NCBI GenBank assembly: GCA_965153455.1
Contig: OZ234501.1
Span: 8,246,001-8,310,000, forward strand
DNA from: Sphagnum compactum
Taxonomy: Eukaryota > Bryophyta > Sphagnopsida > Sphagnales
DNA length: 64,000 nt
Direction: 5' to 3'
The notes under the pieces are model-generated. The model did not search any database. It was given only the letters and a program-made list of their open reading frames with translations, and was not told the DNA's origin. Shown here in pieces: positions 1-15,400 of the stretch; position 1 is the first letter of the stretch, and every line of letters begins with the position of its first letter. Made by a program: the position numbers and the translations under genes.

Positions 1-318
1 TCTGAGGTGCATTGTCATATCTGTGCACATTCTCAAGGACACCCATGAGTTCTTCTTCAGCACATGGGATGGATTGTACAAATGCTCAGTCATTTCTGAT
101 TCTGTCTTTGTGCAAGCTTGACCAGTCATGTCTCACAGCAGCTCTGCTCATCATTCAACAGTGGCTATCAGTGAAGCTTAATTTGTAATGATTTTTTTTG
201 TGAAGTCTGTACCGAGTAGATCAACCTGCAGAAATCTTTAGAGAAGAAGATCATGGAGTTTATGTCAGCCTGGGTTTTGAATTCAGAGTACTTGTGGCTC
301 TTTGTTGGGTGATCACAG

Positions 319-3621
<3,303 letters not shown>

Positions 3622-4469
3622 GCTTGTGTCTTTGCAGATTCTGTAATGACAAAACATTTCATCAGCAGATTGTATATAACAGAAACTAGCACCGACGACA
3701 TGAGATCAATTATGTTCAAAGAGGGAAAAAGATTGGATGCAAAATGTGTATGCTATGTAATGTGTCAGTTGCTCCTCCTCCCTCCACTTACAGAAGAAGA
3801 TTGGCATTCAGATGTAACTGGGGAAGAAGATGAATATCTGTTGCTAGCATGTCAGGAAGCAAGTAGGTAAAGTTCCAATTTTTGTCATGAAACAAAGTTT
3901 TGTATTCACAGGTTGAATAAAAAAGTTTTTTGACCTTAAAGAGCGACTGTTGATTTTTTTCCCCTCAAATTTCTCTGAAGGAATTAGTCTGCTGCCAATT
4001 TGCCTTGCTGATTTGCAATTGAATGACATAGTTTCGGGAAGGTGATTGGTTTAGAGTTATCTTGACTAGAATCTACAGTCTACAAGGATATGCAACTGAT
4101 GAATCAACCCCAAACTTCTTCCCCCATTACAAAAATTACAATATCTATGATAAAAGATCTACATCAAGATCAAGACCGGTTGCTGCAGAAAACCACACTT
4201 TCTATCCCCTGAAATTATCTATGGAAGTTCTCCAACAGCAGCACAACAGAGGAATTTCACACAGTAGCCATGTGCCACAAAAGAGCTTGGCAATTTACAA
4301 CTTAAAATTTGAGGCAAAAGAAGCATCCAACTCAGTTAACCAATTTCTGCTCCCTAATTCCTGCCTCCTGGGTTGCATTTTTACCTTCATGAAAGCAGTA
4401 GTAGCCAGCAGCAAAAATGAACTCTCTAGATCACAAACTCCAGACCTAAGACTTTGGTTTCAGATCATC
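3622..4469. other. Convergent intergenic region
   Basis: Space between the 3' ends of the GSNOR gene (+) and the proline-rich protein gene (-). It should hold both 3' UTRs. No further gene was recognised; the short open frames here look like chance. Confidence 0.5.
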
Positions 4470-6319
4470 CTACAGAAAGGGCACAGTGCCTGGGAATGGA
4501 GGGGGTGAGGGTCCAGGAAGCCCTGGTCCAGGAAGTGGTGGTGAAGGTGGTGGAACAGGAGGACCTGGGAAAGGAGGGGGTGATGGGTCTGGTAGTCCTG
4601 GCTCTGGAGTAGGAGGAACAGGTCCTGGTTTCTCAGGGGGCGTAAGTGGAGGTGTCCCTGGAGGAGGGTTGACAGGGGGTGGAATTGGGGTAGAGCCACC
4701 AGGAGGAGTAATTGGTGTTTGTGGAATAGGAATGGAGGGTGCAGAATCTCGAGGAAGGATGGGTTTTGATTGAGGAGGGATAGAGGGTGAAGGCACACCA
4801 GGAGGCATATTTGGCGTTACCTTGGGTGGTGAGATGGGAGGACCCCGAGGAACATCAGATAGAGGAGCTTCAGCTACTACCTGTAGTTGCATTCGGAGGC
4901 TAATCTCTGGGACACTGGGGGATTCAGAAGGAAGAGATGGGTTTACAGTAGGAATTTCTAGTGGAATTGAAGGAATAGGTGATTCAGAAGGGAAGGGACC
5001 AGGAATTTCAGAAGGGACAGGAGTTGGAATCGTGGTTGGAATTGTTTCAGGACCTCTGGAAGGGTCAAATTCCGGAATGGGCACTGGACTGATGGAAGGC
5101 ACTTCTGATGGAACAGGCATGGGAACCTCAGAGGGAGGCGAATCAGGTCGTTGTATATCTGGGTTTGTTGTGGGTGTTGTTGGGGAGATGGGTGGAGGAA
5201 CTAGATCAGGCTCCGGAGTTGGGTTGATGGAGGGTTTCACATCAGGGGAAGGATCAATTTGAGGTCGAATTACAGATGAGATATCTTGTTGCCTGCTAGA
5301 ATCCATGAAGTAAACCAGGGATGAAGAAGGCTCAGAAGTACTTGGTGGTGGCATAAAACCCTGGTGGTCTATTGTAAAACCCTGATGGTCATAGAAGCAA
5401 ACCGACTTACTTGGAATAATAGTCCAGTTTACCAGCTGCCGCCTCTGCTGCCGCTCCAATGGAACCTGATTTACTGCACATTGATTTCTAGGATGCATTT
5501 GCTTCTCAAGTAGATCCTTCTTGAAATTCCGTAAAGATGACAATGATGATGATGATGATGATCCATGTGCACGTGTGCTACAGACTCCATTTCTGCTTGT
5601 TTCTCTAAGCCTGTACACATCATTCAAGATGATATCTGCTTTTGATGACCTCCTGCCATGAGATCTATTATACCCCCTGGACATGGATGTAGAAGTTGCT
5701 GAGACAAGCATGGCAATTGCAATCCTGCGGTGAGATTGCCGTGGCTGTACAACTGGCGGCACCTGTTTCCAAACAGTAGGCGATGATGATGCACACACCC
5801 TGAAAAAACACATGGAAAAAAAATCACACAAAAGAACAAATGCACCCAGAATTTGTGTAGCTATTTTGACAAGGACAGACTTGGGGACCAAACAGCCAGA
5901 ATGCACAAACATCACAAAACCTGATAAATTGCACACAAGAAGAACATCATCATCTCACAAAACTGAGACTATATAACCCATGATCTCCAGCTATGCTCCT
6001 GCTGTTTTCAAGACTAAAAAACACAATTCGAAGATGTCTGATTGTCCTTCAAAATTTTCCCCACAATCAATTGCTAGTGGCATTTTGGAGAAAGGAAAAT
6101 TAAATGCAACAAGACACATGCAAAGACACAGTTAAAGCTCTCAATTCATTCCTAGATTAGGTATTTCTTCTTCTGTTCATTGAGGTCTTGCATCCAGATG
6201 ACAGCAAGCAAATCCTGAGAATGCCAAACCCAAATGTGTTAATCTCCAAAGACCCAATAACAACATTCCATAATTCTATGTCATGGTGTCCAGAAGAAGT
6301 ACCTTAAGGAAGAAGCCAT
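4470..6319 (-). CDS. Proline-rich protein of unknown function
   Basis: Not recognised as a named family. Model: exon 1 6319-6303 and exon 2 5799-4470, joined in phase 2 across a GT-AG intron, giving 448 residues. The start is the ATG of MASSLR in a good plant context (AACATGGCT). The open frame runs about 220 bases further upstream to a TAG without another ATG, so I treat that as leader. The N-terminal 55 or so residues are rich in Ser and Arg without acidic residues, like a plastid or mitochondrial transit peptide. A polar central part (about residues 60-185) contains two DHQGF motifs. From about residue 187 to the end the protein is Pro/Ser-rich with spaced PSP, PVPSE and PPP motifs, ending in PSPPPFPG blocks. 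Classic extensin Ser-Pro4 repeats and a clear signal peptide are absent, so a cell-wall extensin is not the default call. A small extra exon in the 5.8-6.3 kb intron cannot be excluded. Confidence 0.7.
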
Positions 6320-7320
6320 GTTCCAAGATGCCCAAGAGGGCCCCTCCTGCTGCCTTCTCAATCTGGCACAAATGCTGTTCTTTTCAATGTCCTTAGTTAC
6401 CAGCTTCTCCTTCTCCTCCTCTTCTTCTTCTGAAAATTCAACCAAGGATTCACTTGCTACAAAAACTTCCCTCGACAATCCAAGCTTGAGACAGAGCAAC
6501 AAAACCAAGTACCCACTGTTCCGCTCTCGTCTCACACACAAAGCAGTCTAGCGAAAAAAGAACTAATTTCTCGAACAAGAATTTCTTCGGTGTTTTGGGT
6601 CCTTAAATCCTTTGGTTCCAGCTCTTGATCAGCTAGTGTAGTGCACCGACATGAGCGAAATTGGCCGACTTAATTTGTGCCGCGATGATGCGAGAAAAGA
6701 TCATCATCATCGCCGAGGCAGGTGGACAAGCGGTAGTGCCACTTTGCCTGCATGGAACTCCTGCCCGGGAGTTTCTCCTTCCTACCCGAAGGTCACGTGG
6801 CGTACTTCCCGTAATTCTGTATGCAGTTCTGTCGTATTCTGATTGGTAGATTAGGATAAGGGCTGACGAAGTTATTTAATTCAGTTCCTGCCCCCTTGCC
6901 CGCTTCATTCTGCCCGAAGAGAGAACTGTGTCCTCCTGCACGCAAGCAAGCAAGCCAGGAGGCTCTTCTTGCGTCGTTCCTGCTGCTGCAAGCAAGCCAG
7001 GCTCTTGCGTTTGTAGAAATTCTTGTAGCGATCCAGATGCAATTCGCGACGAATACCGATCATGTTTGGGAAGTAATTCGCGGATCTGTAATTGGACTCG
7101 GAGTTGCGAAAATCCGAGCTTGGATTCGTTCATGGGCTGGTTTTAGGGTAGTCTAGATGGCGTTCTCTCATCAGCTTTGCACACTACTACTATCTGTTCC
7201 TTGGTTTTGATCGGTCGTCGTGGTTGCGAGTTTAGAGAAACGGGGGCTGGTTTTTTTTTTTTTGGGCTGAATCTTCCTTCTTCTTCTTCTTCTTCTTCTT
7301 CTTGTGCCAGAGTTGGAATC
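6320..7320. promoter_or_regulatory. Head-to-head intergenic region (possible bidirectional promoter)
   Basis: About 1 kb between the divergent starts of the proline-rich gene (-) and the Josephin gene (+). It is noticeably richer in G+C than the surrounding intergenic DNA and contains a TTC-repeat pyrimidine tract around 7273-7302 just before the Josephin start. It must contain both 5' leaders and promoters. No specific factor sites are claimed. Confidence 0.4.
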
Positions 7321-8489
7321 ATGAGTTCTCATAATGCGTCGAAGGAAGAGGAGAAGGAGGAGGAGGAGAAGGTGATAGTAGTGTATCATGAGAGACAATG
7401 TCTCCAGTTCTGTCTATTACACGCTCTCAATAATCTCTTGCAGGTGAAATGAATATCAGCTCCACTACACGTCCTTCTCGGGTCGCTTTCTTTTTTCTTT
7501 CGCTGTGTTTTTCGATTTTAGTAGCAGACTTCGATGCTCCTCGTGTTTATCACATCCTCCTTCAAGCATCTGAGAAAAAACCAAGCTACTGAAAATTCCC
7601 TGAAAATTGCGAGAGAAAATCTGAGAGAGATTTGAGATTTGAGATTTGAGGTTTGAGGTTTTCTTTTGTCTTTTGGAAAGGAAAACTATGAAGCTCAAAA
7701 TGCTGTTATATCCATCCATCTGCTGACAGAGGAGTTTGATGTGTGGAAACAAAACCCTAATGCATTTCTTTCTTTAGAAAACACACATACTGGAAAAAAA
7801 GGATTTTGCATCGAGAAAAAAATTCATTGACTCATGCACATATTTCTTTCTCGCCGTATTGGTGAGATCTGTATGTTGTTTCTTGATGAAGCTCACATGG
7901 TGTTTTCTTTCTCCATCCATGTCAGGGAGAGATGCGGTTCACGAGGAAGGAACTGGATTCCATAGCAGATAGTTTGACACTAGTTGGTGATGGTACTACT
8001 AGTCAAGGGACTACTCAACCCTGGACGACAACAACGACAAGAACAATGGAGGTACTAAACCCTCTCTCTCTCATTTTCAAGCCACATAGAAATGCAGTGA
8101 GCGGAAACTATGATGCAAATGTGTTGATTGCTGCTCTTGCAACGAGGAGCAAGCACGTGACTTGGTTTGATCGCCGCAAGGACATTCGCAGTTTGAACCT
8201 TGCAACAAGCTATGGTGATGATGGCCGTCTCCTGTTGGGCATGATTGTGAATTTCTGGAGTCCCAAATTGTTGGGCTTGTGGCAAAGTAGGCATTGGGTA
8301 GCGATCTGCAAAATTCAAGGCACATGGTATAATTTGGATAGCGATAATGCTGCTCCTTTAGCATTCGCCGACGGGGAAGACGCCATCTATCACTACCTTA
8401 GCACAGTCATTTCCAACAAGGGTGAGATCATGCTTGTTACAAGTGATGAGACTAGTATTTTTAGACCACCCAACAACACAAGTATTTAG
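7321..8489 (+). CDS. Josephin-domain deubiquitinase (Josephin-like protein)
   Basis: Cysteine protease of the Machado-Joseph disease (ataxin-3/Josephin) family that cleaves ubiquitin conjugates. Two exons, 7321-7443 and 7926-8489, phase 0, give 227 residues; the size resembles JOSD1/JOSD2-type proteins rather than ataxin-3 with its UIM tail. The catalytic cysteine is Cys31 in VYHERQCLQFCLLHALNNLLQ-type context. The catalytic histidine is His164 in SRHWVAI, and the acidic third residue is Asp179 in WYNLDSD, 15 residues later as in the family. An acidic EEEKEEEE stretch precedes the domain, and a Thr-rich insert (TTQPWTTTTT) lies between the first helices and the NPHR-like/NYDANV segment. The start ATG has no rival upstream in frame. 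The intron donor is GTGAAA. The 3' end faces the ANTH gene about 380 bases away. Confidence 0.92.
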
Positions 8490-8870
8490 CACAATTTACA
8501 TGAACACTTTTTACTCTAGTATCAGAATATCTTGTGTCAGCAAGAGTTCTAGCTTGAGAAAACCAACGGGGTTTAATAGAAAACATGTGCAAATACATAA
8601 CAAGAAGCTTGACAATCACAAGCTAAACTCTGAAGCTACTATTATTAATAGGACCTTCCAGGACAAAGCACAGAAGTTGTGCACTCCTGGAGAAAACATT
8701 AATGTTGGAACTACCAAAAGAATGTGTTGAAAGCTTCCAACTTAGCTCAATCGACAACTTCAAAGACAAGACAAGCCTTTGTCTTCTTCTAGACCTGTCT
8801 TTCTGACGATTCAAGGAGTCTATCTATCACAATTGGGTTTGGAATTGGATGCTTGATCAATATACTACTA

Positions 8871-11143
8871 CTAAACATGATAGCTGTAATTTTGTACAGG
8901 CATACCCATACCACTATAAAATGGAGGAGCCATAGTTTGATGCATCATTCCTGAGGCATAGGGGTTGTTCATGAGACTTAGCTGTCCCTGCATGCCATTC
9001 ATTTGATATTGCTGCCATAAAGCCTGCTCCTGAGCCAAGAGTTGCTGCTTTTTGGTCAGATCGGCCATTTGCACATAGGCTGGAGGAGGAACCATGGCTG
9101 AAGCAGCAAAAGGGTCCTCCCCTCCAACTGTAAGTGGCATAGCTCCTGGTGGTGCAGGCAAAGCCAACAAAGATGATGCAGGTGACCTATTTACTGGTAG
9201 AGCAACACTGCTGGCACTTCCTTGCGCTGCAATAGCAATGGCAGCAGCTTGTTGTTGCCTAACTTCACCCTGTTGGTACATGCTAGACAAGAGGAGGGGA
9301 TCAAATCCACCTGCGAGGGTCCCATTTCTTGGTTTCGACAGGTTGCTAGTTGTTGAAGAAACCAAAGCAAGCTCCCACCCAACCTTCCCATTTCCACTAG
9401 TCTCCCAGCTGCCATTGCTCTCCTGTGTGGCTGGATCCTTCGAGCCAAAGGGCTCCCAGGTTGTTTTCCCTGTAGGTCCATCTGAAAATAGTGCTAGTGC
9501 AAGTTTGTCTTCATGCTCTGCTGCTGAGATGGGCTCGTCCAGGTTAAGCAAGTCTGCAAATAGAACACAACATAAATCAGAAACTTGGGTTTCCCCTGGC
9601 CATGACTCTTGCCACTTGAAATTCAGTTTCATTCTACAATCATGCTTTTTTAGGTTCAGAAAGTGGCCACCACATTGCAAGTCTCTTTAAGAGAGTGGAG
9701 AGTCCATAAATCCTTGATTGACTGCATGCAAACAAGCAAAGCCCCATTCTTTCAGATCAAAGCAATCAGTACACAATTCAAGAAGATTGATCAACCAATC
9801 ATCACCCAAGTTCAGAACTTCCAATACAGTCCAGAGGGGTTTGAACATCCTTGCAGCATAGTACCTCCTTCCTGCTGCTGGACAGGTACAGGCTCCATCA
9901 CTGGAACTTCAATTCTAGGGGCAGCTTCTTCAACAGGTTTGTCTGTTGCCTGCTTTACCACAGCTGGCTCTTGCTCAGGGATTTCTGGCTTGTACTCAAG
10001 TTGCAAAGGTTTAGGCTCAGGACTCTTGGACCCAGTCTTCTGCTTTTCAGACCGAGTCCGACTCCTCAGAAAGTCTTCCAAAGTGTCTAAGTGCTCTTGG
10101 GAGATTTTGTCAACGGAAGGATACTCAGAAGATCGACCGATTCCAAACTCTTTGCACATTACGTAAAAGGAACGAAGCTCATCTCCTTGCTTTGCTGAAC
10201 GGTTGTAGATCTCAAATGCAGCTATGCGATTCGGCTGCTCCAAGTCAAAGAATCCGTCAAGAAGAATCGTGGTGCCCTCGGTGATGCTGGAGTAGAGATG
10301 AAAGCTTTCTTTCACCAGCGGATATAACGCAATCTGCACTACTCGATTCACCTTGGCGGCGCCTGTAGGTCGGCATCCCAGGATGCGATCCATCAGCTTT
10401 TGCAAGGCTGGAAGCTTTTCCAGCAAATGCAAAATGCTTGCCTCCTTCTCTGCCAAGCTAGACTCCTTCTCGCCAGGCGAAGAATCATGGTCATCATCAT
10501 CCCCGCGTGATCGGCGGTCCCTGTAAGATCCACCTCCTCCTCCGTCGAAACTGGCTCTCCGTTGCCGATTGTCGCCGGGGGAACGACGACCTGCATTGCT
10601 GAAATCGTCGTATCCATCGCTAGATTTGCGGGCACCAGCAGATCGGCTATGGCCATTATTAGAAGGGCTGTAGTCATGTCGAAAGCACTCCAGTTTCTCA
10701 TCAAGAAACAAAGCGTAAGTGCGCACGAAGGAAGAGTAATCCCAGGAGTTGGAATGCGTGTCGTCCTTGAAGTGCGAAAGATTCAACATACGCATACCTC
10801 GTCTACTGCCTGCGTTCTTGAGCTCGTGTTCAAAGGACGGATCGCCTTCGCAAATCAGGCGATGTGCGAGCGTCAGACATTTCAACGCTACGATCCAGTT
10901 ATGCGTCTTGCCGAGGCGCCTGGCAAGTCCTGCCGCGCAAGCACTCACATAGAATCGAGAATGCGAAGTCAGATGCAAAATCTCCTGCACGTACTTATCG
11001 TCAACCGGCGCCTCCTCGTGACTCGTTGCCTTCACAATTGCTACTTCCAAATCCGGCGCGCGTGTATTCGCGACATTCGCGATCGCTATACTCGTCTGGT
11101 CCTTCACTGCACCTATCGCTTTCCGCAACTGCCGTGGCGCCAT
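8871..11143 (-). CDS. AP180/CALM-type clathrin assembly protein (ANTH domain)
   Basis: Adaptor that binds PI(4,5)P2 membranes through an ANTH domain and recruits clathrin during endocytosis. Two exons: 11143-9865 and 9553-8871, joined in phase 1 to restore the family motif GDLLNLDEP; 653 residues. The ANTH domain covers roughly residues 25-310. A Lys-rich phosphoinositide-type motif lies in VKATSHEEAPVDDKYV. Conserved ANTH helices include HLTSHSRFYVSACAAGLARR, KTHNWIVALKCLTLAHRL and YALFLDEKLE. A hydrophilic, partly acidic insert (about residues 160-235) separates the helices, typical for plant members. The C-terminal region is disordered and rich in Gln, Met and Ala, with a DPF tripeptide (EDPFAAS) of the kind that binds AP-2/clathrin appendages. 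The upstream leader contains repeats (see 11225-12430). Confidence 0.93.
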
Positions 11144-11280
11144 GTCTCCTTCCTTAGCAAAAGTGCCAAAACACTACCAAAAAATCAGTAACGAAGAAGA
11201 TTGAACCCCAGCTCTTTCCCCTTTTTCATAGAAATCTTTTCAATCCTTCTCCTATTGTCTGTACAACTTTTGCCAAATAA

Positions 11281-11318
11281 CTCTCTCTCTCTCTCTCTCT
11301 CTCTCTCGCTCTCTCTCG
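11281..11318. repeat. (CT)n microsatellite
   Basis: Nearly pure CT dinucleotide run with one CG interruption, located 140-175 bases upstream of the ANTH gene start on the opposite strand (GA in the sense of that gene). GA/CT tracts in 5' leaders recur in this window (also at 60286-60323). Confidence 0.95.
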
Positions 11319-11548
11319 GAAGCGGACTAAGTTCCTCTACGGATCTGGCAATTTCTCCAGACATCAAAATACGTATCGCAACACAATGATGCCAACATCT
11401 CCATATTACTCGAACTATCTTTCTTCCTCTCTCGGAAGCGGACTAAGTTCCTCTGCGGATCTGGCAATTTCTCCAGACATCAAAATGCGCATCACAAAAC
11501 AAGAATGCAAAACATCTGCATATTATTCCTCGAAATGCAAAAATCCTC
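11317..11548. repeat. Tandem duplication, 116-bp unit, two copies
   Basis: The stretch CGGAAGCGGACTAAGTTCC through ATTTCTCCAGACATCAAAAT begins at 11317 and again at 11433 with few substitutions. On the minus strand each copy contains an ATG opening a short frame beginning MSGEIARS. The end of the second unit is diffuse. Confidence 0.85.
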
Positions 11549-11880
11549 AACATCAATGCAACAACCTCATGTTAATCCAACACGGTCTACAAAATTAGCA
11601 GGAAGAAAAACACGCACGCACGCACATACGATTGATATGATGCACATATCCTGAAGATAAGATTCAAGCAGAATAAGAAGAAAGAAGAAAGAGCGGCAAA
11701 GAAGAGAAGCTCAGAAGAGGAAGAAGAAGAGCAGCAGAAGCAGAGAAGCTCACACCACCACACTTCTCACAAAAGCACACAAAAGAGAGACACCGAAAAA
11801 ATCATCCAAAAACTCAACAACCACAAGAATAATAAGAAGATGAAAAGCGAAAAAATCCACCCAAAAAAACAAAGAAAAAA

Positions 11881-12400
11881 GATTCTCCACATCCAACCCA
11901 CAAAAAATCATCCAACAACCCAACAACCACAATAATAATAAGAAGATGAATTGGGGGGGGGAGAATCGACCCCAAAAAATAAAAGATTCTCCACATCCAA
12001 CCCACCTAAAAATCATCCAAGAACCCAAGAACCACAATAATATTAAGAATGTGAAAAGGGGGGGGGGGAGGGGAATCCCCCAGAAAAAAGATTCTCCACA
12101 TCCAACCCACAAAATATCATCCAAGAACCCAACAACTGCAATAATAATAAGATGATGAAGGGGGGAACAAAAAAAAATTCACCGACAGAAAAAACATTCT
12201 CCACATCCAACCCACCTAAAAATCATCCAAGAATCACAATAATAATCATAATAATAAGAAGATGAAGGAGGGAAAAATCATCCCCAAAAAACAAATTCTC
12301 CACATCCAACCCACAAAAAATCATTCAAGAACGCCAACAACCACAATTATGAAGGGAACAAAAAGTGAAAAAACAATAATACTTCTCCACATCCAAACTT
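11881..12400. repeat. Minisatellite-like tandem repeat, ~104-bp unit, about six copies
   Basis: The anchor TTCTCCACATCCAACCCAC recurs starting near 11881, 11985, 12090, 12195, 12294 and 12384, giving spacings of about 104, 105, 105, 99 and 90. Each anchor is followed by AAAATCATCCAA, CCACAATAATAATAAGAAGATGAA and variable G or A runs. Partial units extend upstream to about 11780. Homologous single-copy sequence occurs near 18805 in inverted orientation. Confidence 0.9.
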
Positions 12401-12430
12401 CCAACCCCACAATGCAACAACCAAAGGTGG

Positions 12431-15400
12431 TATAATAATGATTCAGGTTTTGTTTTTTTTTTCTGAATTAAAAAAAACAAATTGGGAAATTTTTGGAATT
12501 TTTTTAAATAAAAAATACTCAAATTTGAACAAGGAAAAAAAAATAATCCAAGTTTTTCTCTATTTTTTTTTTCCTCTTATAAAATGAACAACAAATTTTG
12601 TGGGGGAAAAAAATAACCAAAATGAACAATGCTTCATAAGTGGGCCTACATACATAGTAGTAGTACATACAACTCAATGTTAGCTGTAGACTTTGTTCAT
12701 ATATTGGATGGGGATGATGATGGGGTTGCTAGTTGCTAGCAACCAACTCACCTACCCAAAAGTGTGCCCATTTGGGTGGGTATGGTTTTAATTAATTAAT
12801 TACAAATGAAGATGTTCTACACTCCTCAATAACAACATCTAACATTCATAAATATGTGTTAAAAAATATCATATTAACATTTATTTAATCGTATGATGGT
12901 TAACATTGTTTTACAAATGTTGTTTCTATTGTTAAAATGCTTATTATTATGTACATGGTATTCCTTATATCCTTCACCTAGCCGCTTGCTTAGCTTAGCA
13001 AGCCATCTTCACCTAATCACGACTAGTGTTGGTCAATTATTGAGTTTCAAGTAGGTTTTTTTTTTTTTTCAAAATGATGTAAAATTATTAATTACCTACC
13101 AATTGATTGTTGATTTTTTTTATGGGCGGTGAAAACCCTAATTGTTTGGTATTGAATTTTCAAAATCTAATGACCTACCCAAATGACTCGGTTTTCATTC
13201 TTAGGTAGGTTATCAGTACTAAAAAATTGAACAATTTTAATGATAGAAAAATTTTAAAAACCAAAAAACCAAAAAACCAATCATTTTGATTTTGATTTTT
13301 TTTAAACCCCGTAACTAGTTTATAACCATTGGTTATCAAACGGGTATTTGACTATTTTGCAAAACTGATGGTTATTGGTCTTAGTGAAAGTGAGCTAACA
13401 AGGGATGGTCTGTGTTTGTGGGTGTCAAGGAATTATCAATTTTTTGTGATTTTTTTTTTATAAATCCCATAATTGGCTTGTGAGAACCGCCTTTGATAAC
13501 CAAATTTTCTCAAATTTAAGAATATTGGCTAAAAAAATTTGATCCCATGCAAATGTCTTGAAATTCCATTTGCCATTTTTCCTCCTAGAAAACAAGCTTT
13601 AGAAAGCTTGGAATAACTTCACACAAATTCTTTCTTGTATTCTTCCTACAAAAAATAGCTTTAGAAATTTGGGATAATTTTTTATTTTCAAAATTTTTCT
13701 TCTTCTTTCTCCTAGAAAAAACCTTTAGAAAAAAACTAAAGTGATATTAAGTTGCCCTTTGGGTTCGACCTTTTTCTCAAAGGTGGGCTCTTGATTTTTA
13801 ACTACCAACTTGGGCTCCACACTAGTACACCCTACTAATGACAACTAATAGAAAAAATGAATTGATTTTTTGAAAATTAAGTTCCATTTGAATGAACATA
13901 TAGAATTCCATTGTATGATTTAATTTGATTAAATTTAAATTCTTAAATTGAATTCAAATTTAATTAAATTCAACTTTCATTGAATTGAATTCAAATTCCA
14001 TTTGAAAGCAAATGGAATGCAAATTGGTGTAGAAAAAAGCATTGAAAACAATTGAATTTTTTTATTTCAATATATATATTCCTAAAATTTGGAATAAAAT
14101 TCCTTCAAATGTGATATTTTAATTTCATGTTACTTTTTTAATTCTTAACAATTAATATATGAAAGTTAAATTTGAACAACTGGAAATCTACAAGTTTATC
14201 CATTTTAATTTATGCAACAACCCAAAATATTCTAGCAAAAAGATCCAAAAATGTCATAAAGTGTTGAAAATCCCCAAAATCCATCACAATACTAGTTTTC
14301 CTTTTTATTTATTAGTGAAAATTGCTTGCAACCTTGATTCAATCTAACATAATATTTGAATGATCATAAAGTTTTGAATTTAGTTTTTGCACCCATGAAC
14401 CTCATCACACAATTGTCCAATTTTCAATTTGCACCCATGAAAAAGCGTTTCCTCCTCTATTCGTAGCAAATTATGGCATTGAATTTGGTCAACATTTAGT
14501 TCTAATCAACTTGATAAACAAATTACAAAATAGAAAGAATAATAATAATAAGACAAAAAGTGAGATCAAGTGTTTTGGAGAGTAAGAGCACAAGGGGAAT
14601 CATATTTAAAAAAGAATTCCTCCTCTATTCATAGAAATTTACTTCATTCATACTGAAGATTGACATTTTTGCAAACAATTGCAAAAAAGAAGGAAAAGAA
14701 GGCAAAAATGGAGATGGAGATCAAGTGTGTTGTGAGAATCATAATTTAGAGAGGAAAAGCACAAGGGAAATCATATTTAAAAGAGGAATCCCTCCTCTAT
14801 TCAGACAATTTACCTCATTAGATTCTATCAAAATTTGGTTACAATCAACTTTTGCAAACAATTGCAAAAGAGGAGAAGAAGAGAAAATGCAAGATTGCGT
14901 GTGGTTAGGAAGCTAGTGGGCAAGAGTGTGAGGGGAAATCATTTGCAAATTCTAGATGATGCAAAGAAAGCTTCAAGAATTGAGCTATTGTATTGATGTT
15001 TTTCTTTTTATGAACATATAGTATCATGTTCAACTACAAGGATTTGAGGCATGTTACCTTGAAACTTGAAGGTAGATTTTTACACACAATTAAATATGTA
15101 GAAAATAATTTGGCAAATTTCTCGTTTGTCAAAAGCACATGAGTAGAAGATGGGTTTAGGGTTTACCTTTAGGGTTTTCCTTTTGGTGAAGGTGGCTACT
15201 TGATTTGATTTCCCATGATATTTCCCTTCAATTGCATTCTCTAGGTAAGTTTTATAGAGTTTTGTGGCAAAATCTTTTGAACATTGTTCTTTATTTGAAA
15301 TTTAAAATTTTCTTGTTTCTTGAAGAGTTAAACTCTTGCCAAGGTTCTCATTGAATTGTAAGCAATTTGAAATAATAGACAAGTATAATCTCCAAACCAT

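Larger units (their letters stand above)
11225..12430. repeat. Repeat-rich block upstream of the ANTH gene; homologous to an inverted block at 18785-19165
   Basis: Read on the minus strand, this block resembles 18785-19165 read on the plus strand. Shared pieces, in the same order, are a GGTTGGATGT-type motif, a GAGGA-TTTGCATTT stretch, a block beginning ATGTCTGGAGAAATTGCC, a GA tract, and a tail with TTGGCAAAAG and CAGACAATAGGAG. This copy is larger because a 104-bp unit and a 116-bp unit have been amplified within it. It lies directly upstream of the ANTH gene (ATG at 11143) and may be part of its leader. Confidence 0.75.

Noticed and set aside
4486-5262. Gly-rich plus-strand frames opposite the proline-rich gene
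   Set aside because: They are antisense shadows of the Pro-rich coding sequence (Pro codons read as Gly).
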